DNA from: a virus
Length of the DNA stretch: 23,914 bases
Direction: 5' to 3' (one strand)
IMG/VR virus record: IMGVR_UViG_3300003690_000398
Coordinates: 1 to 23,914 of that record
Position 1 is the first letter of the stretch, and every line of letters starts with the position of its first letter. Below, piece by piece: positions 7,147 through 14,289 of this stretch. Both the position numbers and the translations under genes were made by a program. The notes below the pieces were generated by a model. It was given only the letters and a program-made list of their open reading frames with translations. It did no database searches and was not told the DNA's origin.

Positions 7147-7166
7147 AGTTGAATTTGGAGTTTAGT

Positions 7167-7946
7167 ATGAGTGACGAACCAACAACCAACCCCGACTCTG
7201 GATCTGATGAGCAAACCTCAAATGATGAGGTTCAGGCAGGATCTAGTGAAGGACAAGTTGAATCTGGTGGTGAGTTTTCCGCCGGGGGAAAGGACTTTGG
7301 TAACCTAGAGGAACTCCGTAACGCCTATGCTGAGTTACAGAAAGGGTTTACAAAGAAGACCCAAGACCACTCAGAGTTTAGGAAGGGTGCGGAACAAAAC
7401 CGAAGGGCTATTGAACAAATCCGAAACACACCCGGATTGTCGGACCAAATCCGAGGGTATTTACAGAGAGATCAGCAGAGGCAAGGGCAACAGAGGAACC
7501 AACAAAGGCAAGGACCTCCGGGTGCTACACCCCTGTCTGGCGGACTTTCGGATGTGGACGAGCAGCGTATGGCTAGGATGGAGCTTCAGTTTGAAACCCA
7601 AAATCTGAGATCACAGCATCCAGAACTTTCAGACGAAAATCTGCGTGACGTTTATCAATTAGCGGCAGATATGTCTGATAAGTGGGACGCTGACGTACCG
7701 TTGGAAGATGCCTATACAAAGTGGGCATGGGAAAACAAAGGTGCGGAGTTGTATCAGAAGGGTCTTACAGACAAGGAAGCAGAGATCCGAAAAGGTCGCG
7801 CAGCAGGTACCACTCAGGCAGTTAGCGGCGGAGAAAGGACTAGACCCAAGTTTGATGGTAACGCTCCGGGTAATGAACGCAGGAGTTATATTGATTCCCT
7901 CCTTAAACGAGAGGGAATTGATTTGTCCGGGTTCGACCGGGGCTAG
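7167..7946 (+). CDS. Scaffolding protein
   Basis: 259 residues from the ATG at 7167, which has TTTGGAG seven bases upstream; an alternative TTG at 7149 would overlap that site. The N-terminal 45 residues are acidic and Ser/Gln/Gly-rich. Then come a coiled-coil-like segment LEELRNAYAELQKGFTKK, a Gln/Arg-rich linker (RDQQRQGQQRNQQRQ), a second helical part around residues 130-190, and a basic end. This pattern and the place directly before the major capsid gene are those of a phage scaffold, which guides procapsid assembly and leaves before or during packaging. No protease for its removal is visible in the head cluster. Sequence families of scaffolds diverge widely, so the call rests partly on position. 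Confidence 0.75.
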   Translation: MSDEPTTNPDSGSDEQTSNDEVQAGSSEGQVESGGEFSAGGKDFGNLEELRNAYAELQKGFTKKTQDHSEFRKGAEQNRRAIEQIRNTPGLSDQIRGYLQRDQQRQGQQRNQQRQGPPGATPLSGGLSDVDEQRMARMELQFETQNLRSQHPELSDENLRDVYQLAADMSDKWDADVPLEDAYTKWAWENKGAELYQKGLTDKEAEIRKGRAAGTTQAVSGGERTRPKFDGNAPGNERRSYIDSLLKREGIDLSGFDRG

Positions 7947-7971
7947 TTTTTTAGTGTATATGAGGTAAATT

Positions 7972-8919
7972 ATGGCTTTGCCGTATGACCAAATTACCGC
8001 TATGACACACGCACTTATCGAGGACAGTGCGGCGGATAACTTTTTCGATAGCAACCCTCTTTTTTATTGGTTGAAAGAAAAAGGACAGGTCATCTATGAT
8101 GGGGGTACTCATATTCAGGAACCCATTGTATATGACGATGTTGACGCTGCCGGGTCTTTTGCGAATTACGATATTCTTGATACTTCCCCGAATGAGCAGC
8201 ATACCGCTGCGGAAACAGATATTCGGAGGTATTATGTCAATATCGTAATTTCAAGACATGAGCTTCTCCGTGCGAGTGGCAAACAAGCGGTTATCAATCT
8301 CTTGGACTCTAAAGTTCAGGTAGGTAACTTAACAATGGCAGATCAGATTTCAACTGATCTTCACTCGGCTAATACAGATTCCGATGTTGGGATCGTCGGG
8401 TTACAGGCTATTGTTAAATCTACTGGTACTCTACATAGTATCGCTCCCGCAGACGCGCCAGTCTGGGCATCCTCTCTGGGTACCCTTTCTGGTGGCGCAT
8501 TGACCCTTCGGGCGATGGATGATCTGTGGGAAACTCTGTCCGTAGGAAATGACGCTCCTAAAATGTTGGTAACAACAAGAGCGGCACTTTCTAAATTCAA
8601 ATCTCTACTTGTCGCCAATCAGAGGTTCGGAGAAGCGGAAAAGGTTTCTGGCGGTTTTAGGGCTGTTATGTTCAATGATGTCCCTGTTTTTGCTGATCCT
8701 AAGACGGCGATCCTTCCGGGTAACGATCATTATATGTACTTCCTCAATCCTAGTTGGTTGAAGATGTATGTACATCGGGATGATAACTTCACCTCGACAC
8801 CGTTCCCGGTGACGCCTAATCAGGACGTTGTGGGTAGTCGTTTGACGGCATCTTTGCAGGTCATGTGTAACAACAGACGTATGCAGGGATATTTCAACGA
8901 CATTGATCCTACGGCGTAA
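7972..8919 (+). CDS. Major capsid protein (HK97 fold inferred)
   Basis: 315 residues. It starts MALPYDQITAMTHALIE, and the middle has DIRRYYVNIVISRHELLRAS followed by a helix that ends in MADQISTDLHS, a signature of a common phage capsid family (the spine helix after the E-loop strand). A C-terminal beta-rich part (VFADPKTAILPGNDHYMYFL, then LQVMCNNRRMQGYFNDIDP) matches the A-domain end. AGGT upstream supports the ATG at 7972. It is intact, lies between scaffold and the decoration-like gene, and would form the icosahedral shell. The HK97 fold is inferred from family resemblance, not seen directly. Confidence 0.85.
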   Translation: MALPYDQITAMTHALIEDSAADNFFDSNPLFYWLKEKGQVIYDGGTHIQEPIVYDDVDAAGSFANYDILDTSPNEQHTAAETDIRRYYVNIVISRHELLRASGKQAVINLLDSKVQVGNLTMADQISTDLHSANTDSDVGIVGLQAIVKSTGTLHSIAPADAPVWASSLGTLSGGALTLRAMDDLWETLSVGNDAPKMLVTTRAALSKFKSLLVANQRFGEAEKVSGGFRAVMFNDVPVFADPKTAILPGNDHYMYFLNPSWLKMYVHRDDNFTSTPFPVTPNQDVVGSRLTASLQVMCNNRRMQGYFNDIDPTA

Positions 8920-8935
8920 GGAAGGAGGAATTACT

Positions 8936-9124
8936 ATGGCTGAGAAGTTTCAAACTGGTGGTGTCCTCTTTCACGGGGATGCTGTTACTGATGCTGGGAC
9001 AACCCAGTTGTTTCCACTTGGATTCAAGATGGTCTTTCATCGTTTATTGCTGATGACGCTACAGGTCAAAAGTATTGGACCATCACAAACGATATCTCGG
9101 CATCTGATGTCGGTAAGGCTTTAG
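8936..9124 (+). pseudogene. Capsid-associated (decoration-like) protein, N-terminal piece
   Basis: Starts at the ATG 8936 after a strong AGGAGGAA ribosome site. The first 30 residues (MAEKFQTGGVLFHGDAVTDA, then GTTQLFPLG) are the start of a family often found right after the major capsid gene. After KM at about 9027-9032 the text turns into unlikely sequence (VFHRLLLMTLQVK) and stops at 9124, while convincing family sequence continues in another frame. The gene thus changes frame near 9000-9030, and probably lacks a middle section. If intact it would be a head decoration or head-fibre protein. Confidence 0.6.
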
Positions 9125-9363
9125 TTGCGGGTTCCGCTACTGCTATTATCGCAGATGGTGGGTTTGGGTGGATGCAGACTCAGGGATTTAAGACCCTGAC
9201 CACGGCGGCTGTCGGTGCTGTCGGCGACCTTGTTGGTATAGCCAATTCGGACGCAGGTGTACCGGAAGTTACCACGGTATTAGGTACTGTTGCAGGTAAG
9301 TGTAATGCTGCCCTTAGTACAAGTGGTGGCACGTTCACGTTCTGCTATCTTACTCTAAACTAG
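8992..9363 (+). pseudogene. Capsid-associated (decoration-like) protein, C-terminal piece
   Basis: Open frame in -1 relative to the N-terminal piece. From 9028 it reads DGLSSFIADDATGQKYWTI, then SDVGKALVAGSATAI, GFGWMQTQGF (around 9161-9190) and a Thr/Ala/Gly-rich end. GWMQTQGF followed by a VGD(L/P)VG segment is characteristic of the C-terminal half of decoration-like proteins beside capsid genes. The first internal ATG is 9172 (63 codons), with no good ribosome site, so separate translation is doubtful. A single ribosomal -1 shift could join the pieces, but no classic slippery heptamer is present at the junction. Confidence 0.6.
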
Positions 9364-9374
9364 GTGGTGTGGAT

Positions 9375-9402
9375 GGTAGTCTCCCCTCTAAGGGAGGCTA
9401 CC
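9375..9402 (+). terminator. Strong hairpin after the capsid cluster
   Basis: An 11-base-pair stem with one G-U pair (GGTAGTCTCCC at 9375-9385 with GGGAGGCTACC at 9392-9402) and a six-base loop, lying between the decoration-like gene and the next gene. Only a weak T-rich stretch (ATTTT) follows, so it may be a weak terminator, an attenuator or an mRNA-stabilising stem that separates high capsid expression from downstream genes. Confidence 0.55.
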
Positions 9403-9421
9403 TCTCCATTTTGGAGGCACT

Positions 9422-9745
9422 ATGGGATTCTTTGAACACGCAGAGCATGGATACCAGTTCATAGTACCTACAGTGTATAGCGGGGCACAGTCAGGGGTAG
9501 AGGTTCTCGCAGCCCAGTCAGGAAAAAGAATTGTTATAGACAAAATTATTTTCTCTAGGGATCAGGCAGGGACAATGAAGTTACTCTCAGCCTCTACTGA
9601 TGTAACGAATACTTTTTATTTTGATGCTAAGGGTGGCGTTGTTCTTGATGACCTTAGGTTGGTGTGTGGTAATACCGAGGCACTAAGTATCACAACTACC
9701 GGAGACGGAGATCACTCCATACTGCTGAGGTATTATACGCAGTAA
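9422..9745 (+). CDS. Small beta-rich virion protein, probable head component
   Basis: 107 residues starting after a perfect GGAGG site (9412-9416). The sequence is a chain of short beta strands (RIVIDKIIFSRDQAGTMKLL, NTFYFDAKGGVVLDDL, HSILLRYYT), suggesting an Ig-like or jelly-roll sandwich without signal or membrane parts. It comes right after the capsid-decoration locus and its stop overlaps the ATG of the adaptor gene (TAATG), so it belongs to the head-completion block. A second decoration protein is a reasonable guess, but no family is recognised. Confidence 0.6.
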   Translation: MGFFEHAEHGYQFIVPTVYSGAQSGVEVLAAQSGKRIVIDKIIFSRDQAGTMKLLSASTDVTNTFYFDAKGGVVLDDLRLVCGNTEALSITTTGDGDHSILLRYYTQ

Positions 9746-10608
9746 TGACTAATCTAGCCGCTTTAACTACTGACTTACAGACTAGGTTTGCCGATAAGGA
9801 AGGTAGGTTTCTTACCGAGGCAGATGCACACAGGTATCTTAATGTAGCGTACCACGAATTTTGTGGGAAGACAGATGCCCTTAGGCGGGAAACCGGAATT
9901 CCCGTAGTTGCAAACCAGTATATGTACGAGCAACCAAGGGACTTTGTAAAGCCCGGTATTATGATGTGGATGAAGGATACCAGAAGGCGACTAGAGTTTA
10001 AGCCTTTAAGATATTTTGCCGAGTATGGGGGACTTGATCTAACCAGAACAGGACCACCCTACTTTTATACATACCATATAGGGGAATTGGGGGCAAGTGG
10101 TGGGCAACTACGCCTTTGGCCCTCACCCACATCTAGTTCAGAAACTACTACCCATCCCGGTAATATTGGGGCTAGTGTTTCTACTATAACTGTAGTTAGT
10201 ACAGCAAACTTTAGAGATCGTGGTTGGGTTAAACTAGGCCAAGAGCAGATACTATATTATTCAAAGACACCCACAACATTTAATCAATGCGAGCGTGGTG
10301 TTGGTGGATCTATTGCGGGAACTCATCTTGCGGGTGGTACTGTTACTCAGCTTGATATCCATATGTGGTACTATTATCAGGATACTGATATGACTGGCGG
10401 GACACAGAGTCCCCAGTTCCCTGAGCCATTCCATGACTGTTTGGTAGTCGGGGCTTTATATAGAGCGTTGCTATCAGATGGTAGAGAGCAGCAAGCAAGA
10501 CCCGCACTTCAGGAGTGGGCAGGTATGCTAGGGTGGGGTAAGTCAGAGTTCCAGAAAGCCCAGTCTAGTAACTTCTTAAATATAGGTAGGCAAAGTGGGT
10601 ACGACTAA
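9745..10608 (+). CDS. Head-tail adaptor (podovirus neck protein, T7 gp11/P22 gp4-like role)
   Basis: 287 residues. The start LTTDLQTRFADKEGRFLTEA, then DAHRYLNVAYHEFCGKTDAL, is the helical pattern of phage adaptor proteins (short first helix, acidic turn, ALN-like second helix), followed by VVANQYMYEQPRDFVKP strands and the end HDCLVVGALYRALLSDG with a final helix. Between residues about 135 and 203 a beta-rich insertion (VSTITVVSTANFRDRGWVKL and QILYYSKTPTTFNQCERGV) looks like a small domain common in phage structural proteins. The adaptor binds the portal and carries the tail nozzle. Both ends overlap neighbouring genes as TAATG. Confidence 0.75.
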   Translation: MTNLAALTTDLQTRFADKEGRFLTEADAHRYLNVAYHEFCGKTDALRRETGIPVVANQYMYEQPRDFVKPGIMMWMKDTRRRLEFKPLRYFAEYGGLDLTRTGPPYFYTYHIGELGASGGQLRLWPSPTSSSETTTHPGNIGASVSTITVVSTANFRDRGWVKLGQEQILYYSKTPTTFNQCERGVGGSIAGTHLAGGTVTQLDIHMWYYYQDTDMTGGTQSPQFPEPFHDCLVVGALYRALLSDGREQQARPALQEWAGMLGWGKSEFQKAQSSNFLNIGRQSGYD

Positions 10609-12173
10609 TGGCAGAGCTTATAGAAGGTGCCGATAATCTAGAGGGTGGACTTGTTACCAACGTACCCAGTCACCTACTGAGGCGTAGCCAATCCCCCGAT
10701 GCTATTAACTTTGATCCATCTAATCAGGACGGAGTTACTAAAAGACAGGGCTTTACTACCTATCTAGCATCCGGTGATGGTGGTACTTGTAATACCGCAG
10801 GTATAATAATCGCTAGAGATACCGGGGTAGCATCAGGTAGTAAGAGAGTAGTAGTTGCGGCCACCAATGTAGCGGGGGCTTGGAAGCTATATGACGTTAC
10901 TGTTGCAGGGTGGTCACCTGCGGGTATACCGGGTGGTTGGGACTTCTCTGGGGCGACTGGAGATTTGTCTACATTTAGCTACCCGGTTGACTTACATATG
11001 TATGATGATCTTACTATTGTTCTAAACAAGGGTGGTGGTCCTTGGAAGAGCATAGGAAGTCCTGTTGCCATCGACTTAGGTGCCGCTGCTTCTGATATGG
11101 CTTTAATAGCAGGAGCGCAGTATGGTGAGATCCATAAGGGTAGATTTTGGGTGTCTGGAAGAACTGCTTCGCCAACTACTATTTATTGGAGTGACCTCCA
11201 TGACCCTACGAGTTGGACACCTAATGCGGAGTCACCAAACGCGGGTAACGAAACCCTAAATAAAAATGACGGGAATCAAGTTAATGGTATGTGTTCCGTA
11301 GGTGAGGTTCTGTATGTCTCTAAGATATCACCTGAGACTGGAACGAACCCCAACGGAACAGAGGGATCTATTTATGGACTTTTTGGAACGGACCAGATCC
11401 TCAGTTCTGCTATTAGAAAGGTTGCTAATTTCCCTGCGGTAAGTCACAGGGCGATGATTGATTATGATGGAGTCCTTGTGTGTGCTACCCCAAATGGGAT
11501 ATTCTCCGTATCTGGTAAGGGAATTGCCCTGTTATCCAGAGATATACAGGATCTATACGAATCAATACCAAATAAAGACAGTATACAAATCTGTAGATAT
11601 AGGAACCAAATACTATTCGCCTATGATTCAGCAGGTAGTTCTTGGCCCAATCAAGTCAACAATAGAATTTTGGTGCTAGATATAGGTCGTGGGAGATGGA
11701 GTCATTACACCGGAACAATCGGCAATATAAGCTGCATGACAAATGAGTGCGATACCGGGGAAGTAGTATTTATTGGTAACGGTGTAAATAGACGACTAAT
11801 GCAATATCCCGTTGGAACAAACGATAACGGTGTTGCGATAGCCTTCCACTGGTCCACCCCGGATCTAGACTGGGGAGATTTCTTTAGGGATAAGCAGGTA
11901 AAGCAGTTCTTTCTATACACCTTAGATACCGGAGACTTTGACCTGAAGCTAACTCGCACGTTGGATGGTGCCCCACAAACTGATACTCCTAATATAACTG
12001 TAAACGTGCAAGGGACAGGAACTATTGATAAGCTAGTCCACAGAGTTGTAACTCCATCCGGGGATAGGAACTCCCGGTTTACTAGGTTCAAAATAGAGAA
12101 CAACGAGCTTAATGAGCCGATAACTCTTCGTGGGTTTTCCTGCTATGCTAATATGTTAGATGCTACGAGGTAA
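10608..12173 (+). CDS. Beta-propeller-like tail nozzle/stabilisation protein
   Basis: 521 residues. The N-terminus NLEGGLVTNVPSHLLRRSQS, then DAINFDPSNQDGVTKRQGF, is typical of the tail nozzle or head-completion proteins of many podoviruses (the role of T7 gp12 or P22 gp10), where a portal-proximal arm precedes a beta-propeller. Most of the rest alternates short strands and turns with motifs such as GRFWVSGRTASPTTIYWSDL, DYDGVLVCATPNGIFSVSG and LVLDIGRGRWSHYTG, consistent with propeller blades. It follows the adaptor with a one-base overlap. Frame intact. The specific fold is inferred from repeat pattern and position. Confidence 0.75.
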   Translation: MAELIEGADNLEGGLVTNVPSHLLRRSQSPDAINFDPSNQDGVTKRQGFTTYLASGDGGTCNTAGIIIARDTGVASGSKRVVVAATNVAGAWKLYDVTVAGWSPAGIPGGWDFSGATGDLSTFSYPVDLHMYDDLTIVLNKGGGPWKSIGSPVAIDLGAAASDMALIAGAQYGEIHKGRFWVSGRTASPTTIYWSDLHDPTSWTPNAESPNAGNETLNKNDGNQVNGMCSVGEVLYVSKISPETGTNPNGTEGSIYGLFGTDQILSSAIRKVANFPAVSHRAMIDYDGVLVCATPNGIFSVSGKGIALLSRDIQDLYESIPNKDSIQICRYRNQILFAYDSAGSSWPNQVNNRILVLDIGRGRWSHYTGTIGNISCMTNECDTGEVVFIGNGVNRRLMQYPVGTNDNGVAIAFHWSTPDLDWGDFFRDKQVKQFFLYTLDTGDFDLKLTRTLDGAPQTDTPNITVNVQGTGTIDKLVHRVVTPSGDRNSRFTRFKIENNELNEPITLRGFSCYANMLDATR

Positions 12174-12174
12174 T

Positions 12175-12747
12175 ATGAAACCGAAACAAGACGACGAATA
12201 CGGTGATGGATTCCTTAAAAAATTCGTGGACTGGATGAATGAGAAGGATAGGAAGAGGGCAAAGAAGGAATGGGAAGACCGTGGTAGTATAGATTATTAC
12301 GGAAGGTTTCCAGAAGATAAGGGGTATATTCCCAATGATGGACCACACGAAGGTGGATATGGTAGTGGAAAGGACTTCACTAGGATTCCTGAGAGACACG
12401 GTGGTGGTTACGTGATAGGTGAACCAGTGGATAGTCCCAGTGGAAGGGACTGGGAAATAAAGGGAGATAAGCCTGTAAGGATTCGTAAGCCACCTATTGA
12501 CAAGGAGGGGTCTACGTTCACCTTTACTCCCGGACCCAAGGGTCAACTCGGAGAAGGTTGGCAACCGCTACCATACCCCGAAGATCCACCTTATACCCCA
12601 CCTAAACCTGTTCCTCCGCCGCTACCGAGTGGTGGTACCCTTACTGATACTCCGGGTCTAAGGGGTGGAGTAACAGACTTGATAGGTAGGAAGACCCCCA
12701 CAGGTAATCGTGGCACTAGAAGAAGAATATTGCGAGGACAAGCCTAA
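12175..12747 (+). CDS. Pro/Gly-rich charged protein of unknown function
   Basis: 190 residues from the ATG at 12175, which has GAGG shortly upstream; an earlier in-frame ATG at 12160 lies within the end of the nozzle gene. The N-terminal 40 residues are a charged helix (LKKFVDWMNEKDRKRAKKEW), then Gly/Asp/Tyr-rich text, a Pro stretch (PPKPVPPPLPSGG) and a basic end (TGNRGTRRRILRGQA). Low hydrophobicity suggests disorder. It links the nozzle gene and the small appendage gene in the same overlapping cluster. Not recognised; composition is like the proteins at 5432, 13194 and 14290. Confidence 0.65.
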   Translation: MKPKQDDEYGDGFLKKFVDWMNEKDRKRAKKEWEDRGSIDYYGRFPEDKGYIPNDGPHEGGYGSGKDFTRIPERHGGGYVIGEPVDSPSGRDWEIKGDKPVRIRKPPIDKEGSTFTFTPGPKGQLGEGWQPLPYPEDPPYTPPKPVPPPLPSGGTLTDTPGLRGGVTDLIGRKTPTGNRGTRRRILRGQA

Positions 12748-13085
12748 TGAGTTCTATATCAGGTGGAATACTTAGTTCAATAAGTGGGGCACAGCACGTT
12801 GCGTATACCGTTCAAACCGATAACTACACTGTACTTGATACAGACCTATTTATAGAAATGAATCACTTGGTTGGGGGGAAACTCATTACGCTGCCTCTTC
12901 TGGCTGACACCGCTAATGGCAGGATGATTATAGTTGTAAATAATAGCAACGGAACTACCAGAATTAGGCCAGTGTTCCCAGAGGCTATAAGTGGAGGGCT
13001 TCAATGGCAGTTGAACAACGTGTACGATTCTGTTATAGTGGTAAAAGGTAGCACACAATGGCTAGTTGCAAGTGAGAATGTATAA
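12747..13085 (+). CDS. Small tail-appendage-like protein
   Basis: 112 residues, a chain of beta strands with LVGGKLITLPLLADTANGRM, then IIVVNNSNGTTRIRPV and YDSVIVVKGSTQWLVASE. This arrangement (a transition strand, ITLP, GRxxxVxN, then a WxV end) is the short beta module found near the tips or collars of many phage tail fibres and receptor-binding proteins. It stands alone here rather than as part of a long fibre, so it may be a small tail or baseplate-like component. Start overlaps the previous stop (TAATG), and its own stop overlaps the next start. Module recognised; the exact role is inference. Confidence 0.6.
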   Translation: MSSISGGILSSISGAQHVAYTVQTDNYTVLDTDLFIEMNHLVGGKLITLPLLADTANGRMIIVVNNSNGTTRIRPVFPEAISGGLQWQLNNVYDSVIVVKGSTQWLVASENV

Positions 13086-13192
13086 TGCGTGTAAAGAAGA
13101 AGAAGAAAAAGAAGAAGAACGGATCTAGGCAGAGTATGCTTAGATCTACTAAATCAATAAAGAGTCCGTTACTTAATACAAGGGGATATTAA
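13085..13192 (+). CDS. 35-residue poly-lysine basic peptide
   Basis: A short open frame from the ATG overlapping the previous TAA. Residues 2-12 are RVKKKKKKKKN, followed by GSRQSMLRSTKSIKSPLLN and a TRGY end. Net charge is very high. The start is TAATG-coupled and the next gene starts two bases after the stop, so the frame fits snugly into the operon, which supports its being real. Highly basic small phage peptides may bind nucleic acid or acidic proteins; the next product has an acidic middle. The lysine-coding purine run could also serve as an internal ribosome-binding stretch. Confidence 0.6.
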   Translation: MRVKKKKKKKKNGSRQSMLRSTKSIKSPLLNTRGY

Positions 13193-13193
13193 A

Positions 13194-13646
13194 ATGCCGA
13201 GGGAAGTTTTCACTCCTGATGATACCAGTAGACGCAGAAAGCAGGAATGGTATGACAAGAGGAAGAAGCAGAAGTCTATTAAAGGTAAGTCTCTAAAGGC
13301 CGGGAAGGACTGGACTGGGGAGGACGACGATGATGACGCTACCAAGGTCAAGACAGATCCCGCTGGTCCACAACCAAAGGCTAGGGGAGACAAGGGCGAA
13401 TCCGAACCTGCCGAGTCAAAGAAAGAACCGGGGCCAGATGAAACCCCCGCCGATACCACGGATGCGACTGATGATGGTTCAGACCTTGCCGGGGGCATCG
13501 GGTTAGTGCTAAAGGGAGTATCTAGTATTAACAAAATTAAAACTGGTGGATCAAAAGGAGGGACTACTGGTAGCGTAGCAACTGATCTTATGGACCTTCT
13601 TGAAATGTTATCTGGTAAAAGAGCTAAGAGAAAGAAGGGGAAATAA
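13194..13646 (+). CDS. Charged low-complexity protein, unknown function
   Basis: 150 residues. The N-terminus is basic (SRRRKQEWYDKRKKQKSIKG), the middle is acidic (GEDDDDDATK, then ESEPAESKKEPGPDETPADT), and the C-terminal 50 residues contain a possibly folded helix (TDLMDLLEMLSG) and a basic end (KRAKRKKGK). The alternation of basic, acidic and basic blocks is typical of disordered virion or assembly-associated proteins. AGGGGA before 13194 supports the start. It precedes the ejection cassette by two bases. Not recognised. Confidence 0.65.
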   Translation: MPREVFTPDDTSRRRKQEWYDKRKKQKSIKGKSLKAGKDWTGEDDDDDATKVKTDPAGPQPKARGDKGESEPAESKKEPGPDETPADTTDATDDGSDLAGGIGLVLKGVSSINKIKTGGSKGGTTGSVATDLMDLLEMLSGKRAKRKKGK

Positions 13647-13648
13647 CA

Positions 13649-14281
13649 ATGCCTAAAGGTAGTGGTTTAGACAGTCCATATTACGATATCGGTATGGAAT
13701 CTCTGTCAGCAGGGTTCTCAGTATTTACGGGTATTATGATAGCGACTGGTGGAGCAGGTCTTATACCTGCTCTTATTGCAGGTGGAATTACTGTTATTGC
13801 ATCGTTCTTCTTTGGCGAGGATAAATGGGATCAGGCTAAAGATCAGATGCGAGAAGTTAGACAAGACGCTATTGATAAGATCGAGCTAGATATGACACTA
13901 GCAAATCAGGAACATGGTATCGCTAAGATGGATATTCGTGACCATATCTCTGCCGCAAATAGAGATGAGAGTTCCTCTATATCTGATACATTATTTAGTA
14001 GTGAGGATCAAAGATTTGGTAGACAAATGACAGGACTAGCAAATGTTAGACATAAAGTACCTCAGTTAATAACAGATACATTTTATGACAATGATGTATA
14101 TGATGGTGTAGCTAATTATAATAATGCTATGGCATATGGTGATAAATATATGGAGGGATTAAACTCTTTATATGGAGTATTGACTCCTAGTAGTCTTGGG
14201 AGAAGTCCTAATACTGCTGCTCAGGGTCAATGGACAGGATCGCAAAGTACCGGATGGGAGTCAAACTATGACTTCGCGTAG
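13649..14281 (+). CDS. Internal virion / ejection protein, T7 gp14-like role
   Basis: 210 residues, close to T7 gp14 (196). Residues 20-56 form a long Gly/Ala/Ile hydrophobic stretch (TGIMIATGGAGLIPALIAGG, then ITVIASFFFG) able to span or insert into a membrane as a hairpin, followed by an amphipathic charged helix (DKWDQAKDQMREVRQDAIDK) and helical text to about residue 100. In T7-like phages the smallest ejection protein forms the outer-membrane pore for DNA and the two larger ones extend it. Here it is the first of three size-matched genes. Sequence identity with T7 is not claimed; the assignment is by features and order. Confidence 0.6.
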   Translation: MPKGSGLDSPYYDIGMESLSAGFSVFTGIMIATGGAGLIPALIAGGITVIASFFFGEDKWDQAKDQMREVRQDAIDKIELDMTLANQEHGIAKMDIRDHISAANRDESSSISDTLFSSEDQRFGRQMTGLANVRHKVPQLITDTFYDNDVYDGVANYNNAMAYGDKYMEGLNSLYGVLTPSSLGRSPNTAAQGQWTGSQSTGWESNYDFA

Positions 14282-14289
14282 GAGAAATT

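Noticed and set aside
9007-9030. Programmed frameshift as explanation of the decoration-like gene break.
   Set aside because: No X-XXY-YYZ heptamer or strong downstream stem at the junction was seen, and the related family seems to have a longer middle; an internal loss is preferred, but not proven.
12495-12500. TTGACA box in the Pro/Gly-rich gene.
   Set aside because: No TATA-like box at 16-18 bases downstream.
13091-13118. Possible -1 slippery site in the AAG/AAA run of the poly-lysine gene.
   Set aside because: The run reads G AAA AAG rather than a strong A AAA AAG heptamer, and no longer product in the shifted frame is apparent.
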